Source: Collinsella sp.
GTDB taxonomy: Bacteria; Actinomycetota; Coriobacteriia; Coriobacteriales; Coriobacteriaceae
Length of the DNA: 40,162 bases
Assembly (NCBI GenBank): GCA_019424905.1
Contig: JAHYYP010000014.1
Coordinates: 1-40,162, forward strand
Direction: 5' to 3'
The notes under the pieces were generated by a model. The model was not told the origin of the DNA and searched no databases. It was given only the letters and a program-made list of their open reading frames with translations. Positions 8,320 to 15,056 of the stretch are shown in pieces; position 1 is the first letter of the stretch; each line of letters begins with the position of its first letter. Both the position numbers and the translations under genes were made by a program.

Positions 8320-8468
8320 GCCCTTTTGCTTGCGCCCGGGAGGGGCGCATATGAAGTTTATCGCAAGTTCCGCACGCAAAGGAAAGCACTTAATGTGCTT
8401 TCCGTCTTGCGCAGGACTGTAGAGCAGGAAACTTCATATGCGCCCCTCCCGGGCGCAAGCAAAAGGGC
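8320..8468 (+). repeat. Large palindromic element 2 (40-bp perfect arms, 69-nt structured loop)
   Basis: Bases 8320-8359 are the exact reverse complement of 8429-8468, a 40-bp perfect inverted repeat enclosing 69 bases (8360-8428). The inner hairpin is 8381-8389 with 8395-8403, again with a 5-base loop, flanked by a second helix CGCAA/TTGCG. The arms also end inwards in AAGTTT and AAACTT. The right arm's outer bases (8461-8468, AAAAGGGC) coincide with the U-tract and the 3' stem strand of the pnp terminator. The loop reads on the plus strand in the same sense as element 1 reads on the minus strand, so the two copies point in opposite directions. Confidence 0.9.
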
Positions 8469-8491
8469 GACCCCTGTCCGGAGTCGCCCTT
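8461..8491 (-). terminator. Intrinsic terminator of pnp
   Basis: On the minus strand, 23 bases or so after the pnp stop, GGGCGAC (8489-8483) pairs with GTCGCCC (8471-8465), with a further CC/GG pair across a mismatch. TTTT (8464-8461) follows. The T-tract is short but correctly placed. The 3' strand and T-tract also form the outer end of palindromic element 2. Confidence 0.75.
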
Positions 8492-8514
8492 GTTGAGCTG
8501 CTTATGTGTAACTG

Positions 8515-10761
8515 TTACTCGGCGTCGTGGTGACGGCGGGGCTTGCGGCCTCCGTTGTCGCCGGGACGGCGCGGACGGTCGCTGCGCTCGGAGCGCTCGC
8601 GACGCGGACGCTCACGGCGCTGGAAGTGCTCGCCATCGCCCTCGGAGGCACCCTCGGCGCGAGCCGGTGCCTCGGGCTTGTCCAGACGGTCGAGCGAGAT
8701 CTTGCCGCGATCGTCGACCTCGATGACGACGACCTTGACCTCGTCGCCCACGTTGAGAACGTCCTCGACCTTCTCCACGCGGCCCTTGGCGACGCGGGAG
8801 ATGTGCAGCAGGCCGTCCTTGCCAGGCAGCAGGTTGACGAAGGCGCCGAAGGGCTGGATGGAGACCACGCGACCGGTGTACTCCTCGCCCGGCTCGGGAA
8901 CCTTGATGATGAGCTTGATGCGCTCGACGGCCTGGTCGACGGACTCGCCGGTGCCGCCGACAAAGACGGTGCCATCCTCCTGGATGTCAACCGAAGCGCC
9001 GGTCTCGTCCTGGATACCGCGGATGACCTTGCCGCCGGAGCCGATGACGTCGCGAATCTTATCGGTCGGAACCTGGATAGAGACGATACGCGGAGCGGTG
9101 CTGCGCGTGGTGTGGCGCGGCTCGGGGATCACATCGAGCATCTTCTGCAGGATGAAGGCGCGACCTTCCTTGGCCTGCTGCAGGGCGCGGGCCAGGATGT
9201 CGAAGGTAAGACCGGTGGCCTTGTTGTCCATCTGCAGGGCGGTGATGCCCTCGGTGGTACCGGTGACCTTAAAGTCCATGTCGCCCAGGAAGTCCTCGAG
9301 ACCCTGGATATCGGACAGGACCACGGTCTTGCCCTCCTCCTGGATCAGGCCCATGGCGATACCGGAGACCGGGCGCTTAATGGGCACGCCGCCGTCCATA
9401 AGGGCGAGCGTGGAACCGCAGGTCGAAGCCATCGAAGAGGAACCGTTGGACTCCATGACCTCGGAGACGACGCGGATGGCGTAGGGGAACTCGTTCTCGT
9501 CGGGGAGCACCGGAAGCAGAGCGCGCTCGGCCAGGTTGCCGTGGCCGATCTCGCGGCGCTTGGGGCTGCCCATGCGGCCGGTCTCGCCGGTGCAGAACGG
9601 CGGGAAGTTGTAGTGGTGCATGTAGCGCTTGCCCTCGGTGGGCTCGATGGTATCCAGACGCTGACCCTCGTTGAGCATGCCGAGCGACAGGACGGAAAGC
9701 ACCTGGGTCTGGCCGCGCTGGAACAGGCCGGAGCCGTGAACAAGCGGCAGGTAGTTGTCCTTCACCATGATGGGGCGAATCTCGTCGGCAGCACGGCCGT
9801 CGACGCGCTCGCCGGTCTCGACGACCATGGTGCGCATGGCCTTCTTCTCGAGCTTCTTGAGCGCCACGGGGATCTCGCGCTCCCAAGCGGCCTGCTCCTC
9901 CTCGGTGAACTCGGCACGGATGGACTCCTTCAGAGCCTCGACCTTACCGATACGGGAGAGCTTGTCGGCGTCGCGAAGGGCGGCTGCCATCTCGTCGTAG
10001 TGGGCGAAGATGCGCTCCTGGACCTCCTCGACGGGCTGGTCGAGCGGGTACTCCTTCTTGACGATAGCGCCGTTGACCTGCTCCCACTCGGCGACAAACT
10101 CGTCCTGAGCCTGGCAGAAGGCAGCAAGAGCCTCCTGGCCAAACTTCATAGCGGCGAGCATGTCGTCCTCGGAGATCTCCTCGGCGCCGGCCTCGACCAT
10201 CGAGATGAAGTCGGCAGAGCCGCCCAGCTCCAGGTCCAGGTCGGAGTTCTCGCGCTCCTCATAGGTGGGGTTGACGATAAACTCGCCGGTCTCCACGTTG
10301 CGGCCGATGCGCACGCAGGCAAGCGGACCCTCGAAGGGCACGCCGCCGAGCGTCATGGCCAGAGAAGCACCCATGACGTTGATGACGTCGAAGGGGTTGA
10401 CCTGGTCAGCGACGAGCGAGGTGGCGACGATGTGCACCTCGTTGCGGAAGCCGTCCGGGAAGCTCGGGCGGATCGGGCGGTCGATCATACGGGCCGTGAG
10501 CGTGGCCTTCTCGCTGGGACGGCCCTCACGCTTGAGGTAGCCACCCGGGATGCGGCCGGCGGCGTACATCTTCTCGTTGAAGTCGACGGTCAGCGGGAAG
10601 AAGTCGTAGTTCTTACGCTCCTTGGAGACGACCACGGTGTCGAGCATCGTGGTGTCGCCCTGCTTGACCAGACAGGCGCCGGTGGCCTGCTTGGCAAGCT
10701 CGCCGGACTCAAAGGTGTAGGTCTTGCCGTACAGCTCAAAGGTCTTGGATACGAGTGTCAT
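8515..10761 (-). CDS. pnp: Polyribonucleotide nucleotidyltransferase (PNPase)
   Basis: PNPase degrades RNA 3' to 5' with phosphate and can add tails in reverse. The 748-residue protein has two RNase PH-like cores (one near VLPDENEFPYAIRVVSEV, with SNGSSSMASTCG), a KH domain with VIGSGGKVIRGIQ, and an S1 domain (EYTGRVVSIQPFGAFVNLLPG, then DGLLHISRVA). After S1 comes a tail of about 55 residues that is first acidic and then rich in Arg (RRERPRRERSERSDRPRR). This tail is probably disordered and could bind RNA. The start is ATG with GGAGAA immediately upstream. It follows rpsO, the classical rpsO-pnp order, but a strong terminator separates them, so pnp probably has its own promoter or is fed by read-through. 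Very secure. Confidence 0.97.
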   Translation of the reverse strand: MTLVSKTFELYGKTYTFESGELAKQATGACLVKQGDTTMLDTVVVSKERKNYDFFPLTVDFNEKMYAAGRIPGGYLKREGRPSEKATLTARMIDRPIRPSFPDGFRNEVHIVATSLVADQVNPFDVINVMGASLAMTLGGVPFEGPLACVRIGRNVETGEFIVNPTYEERENSDLDLELGGSADFISMVEAGAEEISEDDMLAAMKFGQEALAAFCQAQDEFVAEWEQVNGAIVKKEYPLDQPVEEVQERIFAHYDEMAAALRDADKLSRIGKVEALKESIRAEFTEEEQAAWEREIPVALKKLEKKAMRTMVVETGERVDGRAADEIRPIMVKDNYLPLVHGSGLFQRGQTQVLSVLSLGMLNEGQRLDTIEPTEGKRYMHHYNFPPFCTGETGRMGSPKRREIGHGNLAERALLPVLPDENEFPYAIRVVSEVMESNGSSSMASTCGSTLALMDGGVPIKRPVSGIAMGLIQEEGKTVVLSDIQGLEDFLGDMDFKVTGTTEGITALQMDNKATGLTFDILARALQQAKEGRAFILQKMLDVIPEPRHTTRSTAPRIVSIQVPTDKIRDVIGSGGKVIRGIQDETGASVDIQEDGTVFVGGTGESVDQAVERIKLIIKVPEPGEEYTGRVVSIQPFGAFVNLLPGKDGLLHISRVAKGRVEKVEDVLNVGDEVKVVVIEVDDRGKISLDRLDKPEAPARAEGASEGDGEHFQRRERPRRERSERSDRPRRPGDNGGRKPRRHHDAE

Positions 10762-10810
10762 TGTTCTCCTTTACCCCACAGGCCCCTTGCCTGCGGGCTT
10801 CTCATGTGAC

Positions 10811-10845
10811 GCGGGCCCCCTGCCCCCGCCACGCTTCAGAGCGTG
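10811..10845 (-). promoter_or_regulatory. pnp leader hairpins
   Basis: Between the rpsO terminator and pnp, GCGGG (10811-10815) can pair with CCCGC (10825-10829). CACGCT (10830-10835) can pair with AGCGTG (10840-10845) around a 4-base loop. In enterobacteria a leader stem cut by RNase III mediates pnp autoregulation. Whether this one does so is inference. Confidence 0.4.
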
Positions 10846-10863
10846 AGTGTTCACGCCCTTACA

Positions 10864-10896
10864 CAAAAAGAGCGCCCCGCTGCGCAGGACGCTCTT
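10864..10896 (-). terminator. Intrinsic terminator of rpsO
   Basis: On the minus strand, AAGAGCG (10896-10890) pairs with CGCTCTT in the region 10875-10868, extended by CC/GG pairs. TTTTT (10869-10865) follows. It lies about 16 bases after the rpsO stop and before pnp. The stem is strong with a good T-tract. Confidence 0.85.
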
Positions 10897-10911
10897 AGCA
10901 TGTACAAATCC

Positions 10912-11190
10912 TTACTGGATGTTGTCGCGGATGCCCAGAGCCTTGATGAGCTCACGGTACTCGACGATGTCGTTCTTCTTGATGTAGGAGAGAAGACGAC
11001 GACGACGGCCGACGAGCATGAGCAGACCACGACGGGTGTGGAAGTCCTTCTGGTGGGACTTCATGTGCTCGGTCAGCTCCTTGATGCGCTCGGACAGGAT
11101 GGCGACCTGAACCTTGGGGTTACCGGTGTCGACCGGGGTGTTACCGAACTGGGCAGTCAGCTCCGCCTTGCGCTCTTTGGAAACAGTCAT
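10912..11190 (-). CDS. rpsO: 30S ribosomal protein S15
   Basis: S15 is a primary binder of 16S rRNA in the platform of the small subunit. The product is 92 residues, close to the usual 89. It has the family features QVAILSERIKELTEHMKSH, HTRRGLLMLVGRRRRLLSY and a C-terminal YRELIKALGIRDNIQ. The frame is open further upstream, but the homologous start is the ATG at 11188-11190, with AGGTGA seven bases before it. Its 138-base upstream gap holds a 16-base palindrome and a possible extended -10. It ends in its own terminator before pnp. Confidence 0.97.
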   Translation of the reverse strand: MTVSKERKAELTAQFGNTPVDTGNPKVQVAILSERIKELTEHMKSHQKDFHTRRGLLMLVGRRRRLLSYIKKNDIVEYRELIKALGIRDNIQ

Positions 11191-11210
11191 TGTTTCACCT
11201 TTCGTTTTAC

Positions 11211-11226
11211 GTCGCCCGCGGGCGAC
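11211..11226. promoter_or_regulatory. Perfect 16-bp palindrome in the rpsO leader
   Basis: GTCGCCCGCGGGCGAC is a perfect dyad located 20 bases upstream of the rpsO start codon, just before the ribosome-binding site. S15 represses its own translation through leader structures in several bacteria, with different RNA architectures. A role of this dyad in such control is a guess; a protein operator is also possible. Confidence 0.4.
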
Positions 11227-11295
11227 TCGATTCGCCTCGGACTGGGAAGCCGCCGGTGGAGCGAGCAACCAAGGTCGAGGTACCAACAGGTCGGT

Positions 11296-11304
11296 ATGTT
11301 ACCA
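11296..11304 (-). promoter_or_regulatory. Possible extended -10 promoter of rpsO
   Basis: TGGTAACAT on the minus strand fits an extended -10 (TGnTAnnnT), about 105 bases upstream of rpsO in the recO-rpsO gap. There is no convincing -35. Confidence 0.35.
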
Positions 11305-11328
11305 CAAGCAGCCTGTGCCTGCGCATCA

Positions 11329-12078
11329 TCACCGACCCAACATGAATTCCATCGCACGGAGCCGCTGATCGGTATGTGTTGCCGCCCAGACATGCGAAAG
11401 CCCGAGCAAAAACGCCGCAGTATGCGGGTCGATCCTTTGATCCATAAGCTCGTCGAAGGTCATGGACATGAGGGCGCGCAGCCATGCGACCTCACTGGTC
11501 GACACCAGTTCGGCACCGGGAACGCTCGACGCGCACGACCCGCACATGAGCCCGCCGGCCTGGGGCGAAAAATACGACAGCATAGGGTCGCCGCACGACA
11601 CGCAGGCAGAAAAATCGGGGCGATACCCGATATGCGACAGCAGCTTAAAGACAAAGGCGGCTACCAGGAGGTCCATGTGCGCCGTATCGAGGCCGCCGCC
11701 CACAAGTTCCAAGGCGCGCGAGGAAATGGCAAAGGTAAACGGATCCTCCGCATCCTCAAACGAACACACACGCGCGACCTCGGCAATCGCACTCGCCGCA
11801 CAGGTCACCTCATAATCGGGGGCGGCACCAAGGGGAGCCTCCAACAACTCGGCCTGCGACACGATGTCGAGCGAGCGTCCGTGCGCGAGCAGCATATCCA
11901 CCGTGCAGAACAACTCGCAGCGCGCCGCCAAGCGACCGCCGGGCTTGCGCGCGCCCTTTGCCACGGCACGCACCTGGCGGCCTCGCTCGTCAAGCATCGT
12001 CAATATCAGATCGGTTTCCTTGAGTTTGGTCTTGTCGAGGACGAGCACTTTCGTGCGATATGTCCGGGAGCCTGCCAT
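11329..12078 (-). CDS. recO: DNA repair protein RecO
   Basis: RecO loads RecA on SSB-coated single-stranded DNA together with RecR in the RecFOR pathway. The 249-residue product begins with the OB-fold typical of the family (YRTKVLVLDKTKLKETDLILTM, then VRAVAKGARKPGGRL). It has a zinc-finger-like pair of CxxC motifs (CVSCGDP and CGSC near residues 155-180) in the helical C-terminal part. The order era-recO is common in Gram-positive bacteria. It starts 15 bases after the era stop, with only a weak AAGGGC as ribosome-binding site. Confidence 0.93.
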   Translation of the reverse strand: MAGSRTYRTKVLVLDKTKLKETDLILTMLDERGRQVRAVAKGARKPGGRLAARCELFCTVDMLLAHGRSLDIVSQAELLEAPLGAAPDYEVTCAASAIAEVARVCSFEDAEDPFTFAISSRALELVGGGLDTAHMDLLVAAFVFKLLSHIGYRPDFSACVSCGDPMLSYFSPQAGGLMCGSCASSVPGAELVSTSEVAWLRALMSMTFDELMDQRIDPHTAAFLLGLSHVWAATHTDQRLRAMEFMLGR

Positions 12079-12093
12079 GCGCGCCGCGCGCCC

Positions 12094-13164
12094 TTAGTCC
12101 TCGGCGTTGTAGCCAAAGCGGCGAATCTGGGCCTCGTCGTCGCGCCAGCCGGCCTTGACCTTCACGTCCAGCTCCAAAAAGACCTGCGTGCCAAAGATGC
12201 GCTCAAGATCGCGACGGGCGTCGATACCGATATGCTTGATCATCTCGCCGCCCTTGCCGATGATGATGCCCTTTTGACCCTCGCGCTCGACGTAAATGGT
12301 GGCGTGCACGCGCAGCACCTTCTTGGTCTGCTCGAGCGCATCGCAGATCACGCCAACGGAGTGCGGGATCTCGTCGCGGGTGCGGCGCAAGACCTTCTCG
12401 CGCACAAACTCGGCAACAAGCGTCTCGTCGGAAGCATCGGTACCCATGTCTTCGGGGAACCAACGCGGGCCCTCGGGCAAAAAGTGGGCAACGGTCTCGA
12501 TAAAGGCGTCGACGTTGAAGTTCTTCACCGACGAGGTCACGATCTCGTCGTCGTATTCCATAAGCTCATGCGCTGCCTTAAGCTGCTCCATGACCTGCGC
12601 GGGGTCGGCCTCATCGGCCTTGGTGAGCACCAGGACTTTCTTGCAACGGGCGCATCTGACGCGCTCGGCAACCCAGGCGTCTCCCCTGCCGATGGGCTTG
12701 GTGGCATCAATCAAAAACGCGACGACGTCAACGTCGTTGAGCTCGAACAGGGCGCTTTTGTTGAGCTCGGAGCCCAGACCGTCCTTGGGCTTATGAATAC
12801 CCGGGGTATCGACAAAGACCAGCTGATAGCCAGGGCGGTTAACCACAGCGCGCATGCGGCGGCGAGTCGTCTGGGCCACCGGAGAGGTAATGGCGACCTT
12901 TTTGCCATAGCAGGCGTTGAGCAGCGTGGACTTACCGGCGTTGGGACGACCGACCAGGGCCACAAAGCCGCTGCGAAAACCGGGCTCCACATCGCCAAAG
13001 CCCAGAGACGTCTCGTCCTCGTCACATAGGGCATCGAGCTCCTCGTCGCTCATACCCTCAAACGGGTCGAATTCCTCGACCTCGTCAAGCGAATCGGTAT
13101 CCTCGACCTCATCGAGGACCTCGTCGTCCAAAACCTCGTCAGTAGGCTGCATATTGTCGGACAT
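12094..13164 (-). CDS. era: GTPase Era with a long acidic N-terminal extension
   Basis: Era is an essential GTPase that checks maturation of the 3' end of 16S rRNA. G1 is GRPNAGKST at about residues 72-80, G3 is DTPGIHKPK, G4 is LTKADE, and a C-terminal KH domain contains KGIIIGKGGEMIKHIG. At 356 residues it is about 55 longer than typical Era. The excess is an N-terminal extension (about 1-62) dominated by Asp and Glu. The ATG at 13164 has GAAAGGG upstream. A later in-frame start could exist, but the extension is in a uniform reading frame with a suitable site at this ATG. It neighbours ybeY, dgkA and recO in the usual cluster. Confidence 0.95.
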   Translation of the reverse strand: MSDNMQPTDEVLDDEVLDEVEDTDSLDEVEEFDPFEGMSDEELDALCDEDETSLGFGDVEPGFRSGFVALVGRPNAGKSTLLNACYGKKVAITSPVAQTTRRRMRAVVNRPGYQLVFVDTPGIHKPKDGLGSELNKSALFELNDVDVVAFLIDATKPIGRGDAWVAERVRCARCKKVLVLTKADEADPAQVMEQLKAAHELMEYDDEIVTSSVKNFNVDAFIETVAHFLPEGPRWFPEDMGTDASDETLVAEFVREKVLRRTRDEIPHSVGVICDALEQTKKVLRVHATIYVEREGQKGIIIGKGGEMIKHIGIDARRDLERIFGTQVFLELDVKVKAGWRDDEAQIRRFGYNAED

Positions 13165-13176
13165 GGGAATCCCTTT

Positions 13177-13554
13177 CTAAATAAAGCCAAGCGCGTGGGC
13201 AAAGACTAGCAGGCCCACGATTGCGGCGGTAATGGAAAGAACGTACACGGAAGCGGCGGCGATATCCTTGGCTCGCTTTGCCAGCGGATGAAGTTCCTGG
13301 GTCGCCAGGTCGACGATCGCCTCCATAGCGGTATTGCACAGCTCGCCGTGAATCACCAGGCCACAGCAGATGATAACCGTGGTCCACTCGGCAATGTCGA
13401 GGCCGACAACGCAGCCGGCAATGACGGTACACACGCCCGCCACGAGCATGACTTTGATGTTGCGCTCGGTTTTAACGGCGGTGACAAAGCCCTCCATGGC
13501 GTAGGAGAACGACTTTAAAAAGGACGGATGGTCCTTGTTCGATCCGGGAATCAT
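13177..13554 (-). CDS. dgkA: Diacylglycerol kinase / undecaprenol kinase family protein
   Basis: The product is 125 residues with three membrane helices. It carries the family's ERNIKVML at about 30 and the catalytic-type GELCNTAMEAIVDLA at about 83, whose glutamates bind metal and ATP. In Gram-positive bacteria this family mostly phosphorylates undecaprenol, recycling the lipid carrier for cell-wall synthesis, rather than diacylglycerol. That substrate is inferred from relatives. AGGAG lies about 6 bases before the ATG, overlapping the end of ybeY. The position between ybeY and era is conserved in many Firmicutes and actinobacteria. Confidence 0.9.
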   Translation of the reverse strand: MIPGSNKDHPSFLKSFSYAMEGFVTAVKTERNIKVMLVAGVCTVIAGCVVGLDIAEWTTVIICCGLVIHGELCNTAMEAIVDLATQELHPLAKRAKDIAAASVYVLSITAAIVGLLVFAHALGFI

Positions 13555-13563
13555 AGACGGCTC

Positions 13564-14073
13564 CTAGTCGTGGGCATGGTTGGTGATGGGACCGACGTGG
13601 ACCAACTTGGGGTCCTCGCCGCGCTCGAGCGCCAGATCGCGCAGGATGGCATCCTCGCGGGCCTCCATGACCTCGGCCTCGTCGTCCTCGATGTGGTCAT
13701 AGCCCAGCAGGTGCAGCATGCCGTGCACGAGCATCAACCGGCACTCGTCGGCGGGACTGTTGCCAAAACCGGGAGCCTGACGGGCGATGACCTGCGGGGC
13801 CAAGATAATATCGCCGAGCTCGATCGTCTCGTCGGCGGGAATATCCTCGTCAAAGGCAGAGTCGCACTCAAACGAGAGCACATCGGTGGTGCGGTCGATA
13901 CCGCGCCACTCGTGGTTGAGCTCGTGCATCTCGTCCTCGTCGACATACGAAAGGGAAATCTCGACTTCACGCTCAACGCCCTCCGCCGCAAGCACAAACG
14001 CGCAAATGTGCTCAACCTCCTGGGCGTCGAGCAGCGTATCGAGCTCGGCATCGTTGCTGATCAATACACTCAA
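13564..14073 (-). CDS. ybeY: Endoribonuclease YbeY (rRNA maturation factor)
   Basis: YbeY is a zinc-dependent RNase needed for 16S rRNA 3'-end processing and late ribosome quality control. The 169-residue product has the signature HGMLHLLGYDH, with the three zinc-binding histidines at about 117, 121 and 127, and the preceding RTTDVLSFEC motif. The start codon is TTG at 14071-14073, with AAAGGAG six bases upstream. Its TTGA overlaps the phoH TGA stop by four bases. No ATG fits in the first residues, so TTG is the best start. phoH-ybeY-dgkA-era is a standard order. Confidence 0.95.
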   Translation of the reverse strand: MSVLISNDAELDTLLDAQEVEHICAFVLAAEGVEREVEISLSYVDEDEMHELNHEWRGIDRTTDVLSFECDSAFDEDIPADETIELGDIILAPQVIARQAPGFGNSPADECRLMLVHGMLHLLGYDHIEDDEAEVMEAREDAILRDLALERGEDPKLVHVGPITNHAHD

Positions 14074-15056
14074 CGGGACTCCTTTCGGTCGCGCGAGCGC
14101 TGCTCACGCACGTCATCATACGCATCATAGGCCTCGACGATCCTGCCCACCAGGGCATGGCGCACCACATCGGCGCGCTCCAGGTGCGAAAATGCCACAT
14201 CGTCGACACGGCCCAAAATCTTCTCGACGTCGGCCAGGCCGCCGCGACGACCCACGAGGTCGCGCTGGCTCAAATCGCCGGTAATCACAAACTTGGAGTT
14301 AAAACCCAAGCGCGTCAGGAACATCTTCATCTGCTCAGGCGTCGTGTTTTGTGCCTCGTCGAGCACCACGAAGGCGTCGCTCAGTGTTCGGCCGCGCATG
14401 TAGGCAAGCGGGGCGATCTCGATCACGCCACGCTCCATGAGCTCATCGGTGCGCTCACGGTCCATCATGTCAAACAGGGCATCGTAGAGCGGACGCATGT
14501 AAGGGTCGATCTTTTCCTCGAGGGTGCCGGGCAAAAAGCCCAGGTTCTCCCCCGCCTCGACAACGGGCCGCGTAAGGACCAGGCGACCCACCTCGCGGCG
14601 CTTGAGCGCGGCGACGGCGAGCGCCATGGCTAGATAGGTCTTACCGGTACCGGCGGGGCCCAGGCCAAACGTGATGGTATGCGAGCGGATGGCGTCAACA
14701 TAGCGCTTTTGGCCGAGCGTCTTGGGACGAATGACGCAGCCGCGATACGAAAGCAGCACGTCATCGCGAAGCGACGAAGCGTCGTGCTCACCATCGCGCA
14801 GGACAGCCAAGCAACGCGAGACGTCGTCGGCAGACAGCGTGCGACCGGCAGCCGCCTCACGAAAAGCGTGTTCGAAAAAACGCGCCACGAGTTCTACCTC
14901 GTCCGGGTCGCCGCTCACGGCAATCTGGTCACCGCGCGCAACCACATGGGCGCGAACCAAGTCTTGGACCGCGCGAAGGACAGCGTCGCCGGCGCCCAAG
15001 ACGCGCGAGGGGTCAATCCCCTCGGGAACGGTAAGTCTAATCTTCGAGGCTTCCAT
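14070..15056 (-). CDS. phoH: PhoH-like ATPase (PhoH/YbeZ)
   Basis: PhoH/YbeZ is a RecA-fold ATPase or putative RNA helicase that works with YbeY. The 328-residue protein has Walker A GPAGTGKTYLA, the following LTRPVVEAGENLGFLPG, Walker B DAFVVLDEAQNTT and sensor MFLTRLGFNSKFVITGD. An N-terminal KH-like region comes first. The chosen ATG (15054-15056) has GGGAGG five bases upstream. A start six codons earlier has no such site. The gene overlaps the end of mtaB by 20 bases and ybeY by four, so the group is tightly coupled. Confidence 0.95.
   Translation of the reverse strand: MEASKIRLTVPEGIDPSRVLGAGDAVLRAVQDLVRAHVVARGDQIAVSGDPDEVELVARFFEHAFREAAAGRTLSADDVSRCLAVLRDGEHDASSLRDDVLLSYRGCVIRPKTLGQKRYVDAIRSHTITFGLGPAGTGKTYLAMALAVAALKRREVGRLVLTRPVVEAGENLGFLPGTLEEKIDPYMRPLYDALFDMMDRERTDELMERGVIEIAPLAYMRGRTLSDAFVVLDEAQNTTPEQMKMFLTRLGFNSKFVITGDLSQRDLVGRRGGLADVEKILGRVDDVAFSHLERADVVRHALVGRIVEAYDAYDDVREQRSRDRKESR

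Larger units (their letters stand above)
7867..8514. other. Non-coding gap between pnp and rnj
   Basis: This 648-base gap contains no convincing gene. It holds two large palindromic elements (8055-8195 and 8320-8468) and the pnp terminator (8461-8491). About 188 bases (7867-8054) presumably contain the rnj promoter and 5' UTR. A possible -10 on the minus strand is TATGAT (7986-7991) in the context GGGTATGAT, with no good -35. Between the palindromes (8196-8319) lie only weak short hairpins, for example CAGAT/ATCTG at 8260-8274. Frames that run through the palindromes have no ribosome-binding site and resemble nothing I recognise. Confidence 0.7.

Noticed and set aside
8055..8468. CRISPR array, integron attC sites or retron RNA as explanation of the palindromes
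   Set aside because: There are only two copies in opposite orientation, no spacers, no cas, integrase or reverse transcriptase gene nearby, and no attC-type conserved boxes.
8527..10809. Open frame of about 760 codons antisense to pnp
   Set aside because: Composition is Leu/Gly/Asp/Val rich without domains, exactly the mirror of pnp codon use.
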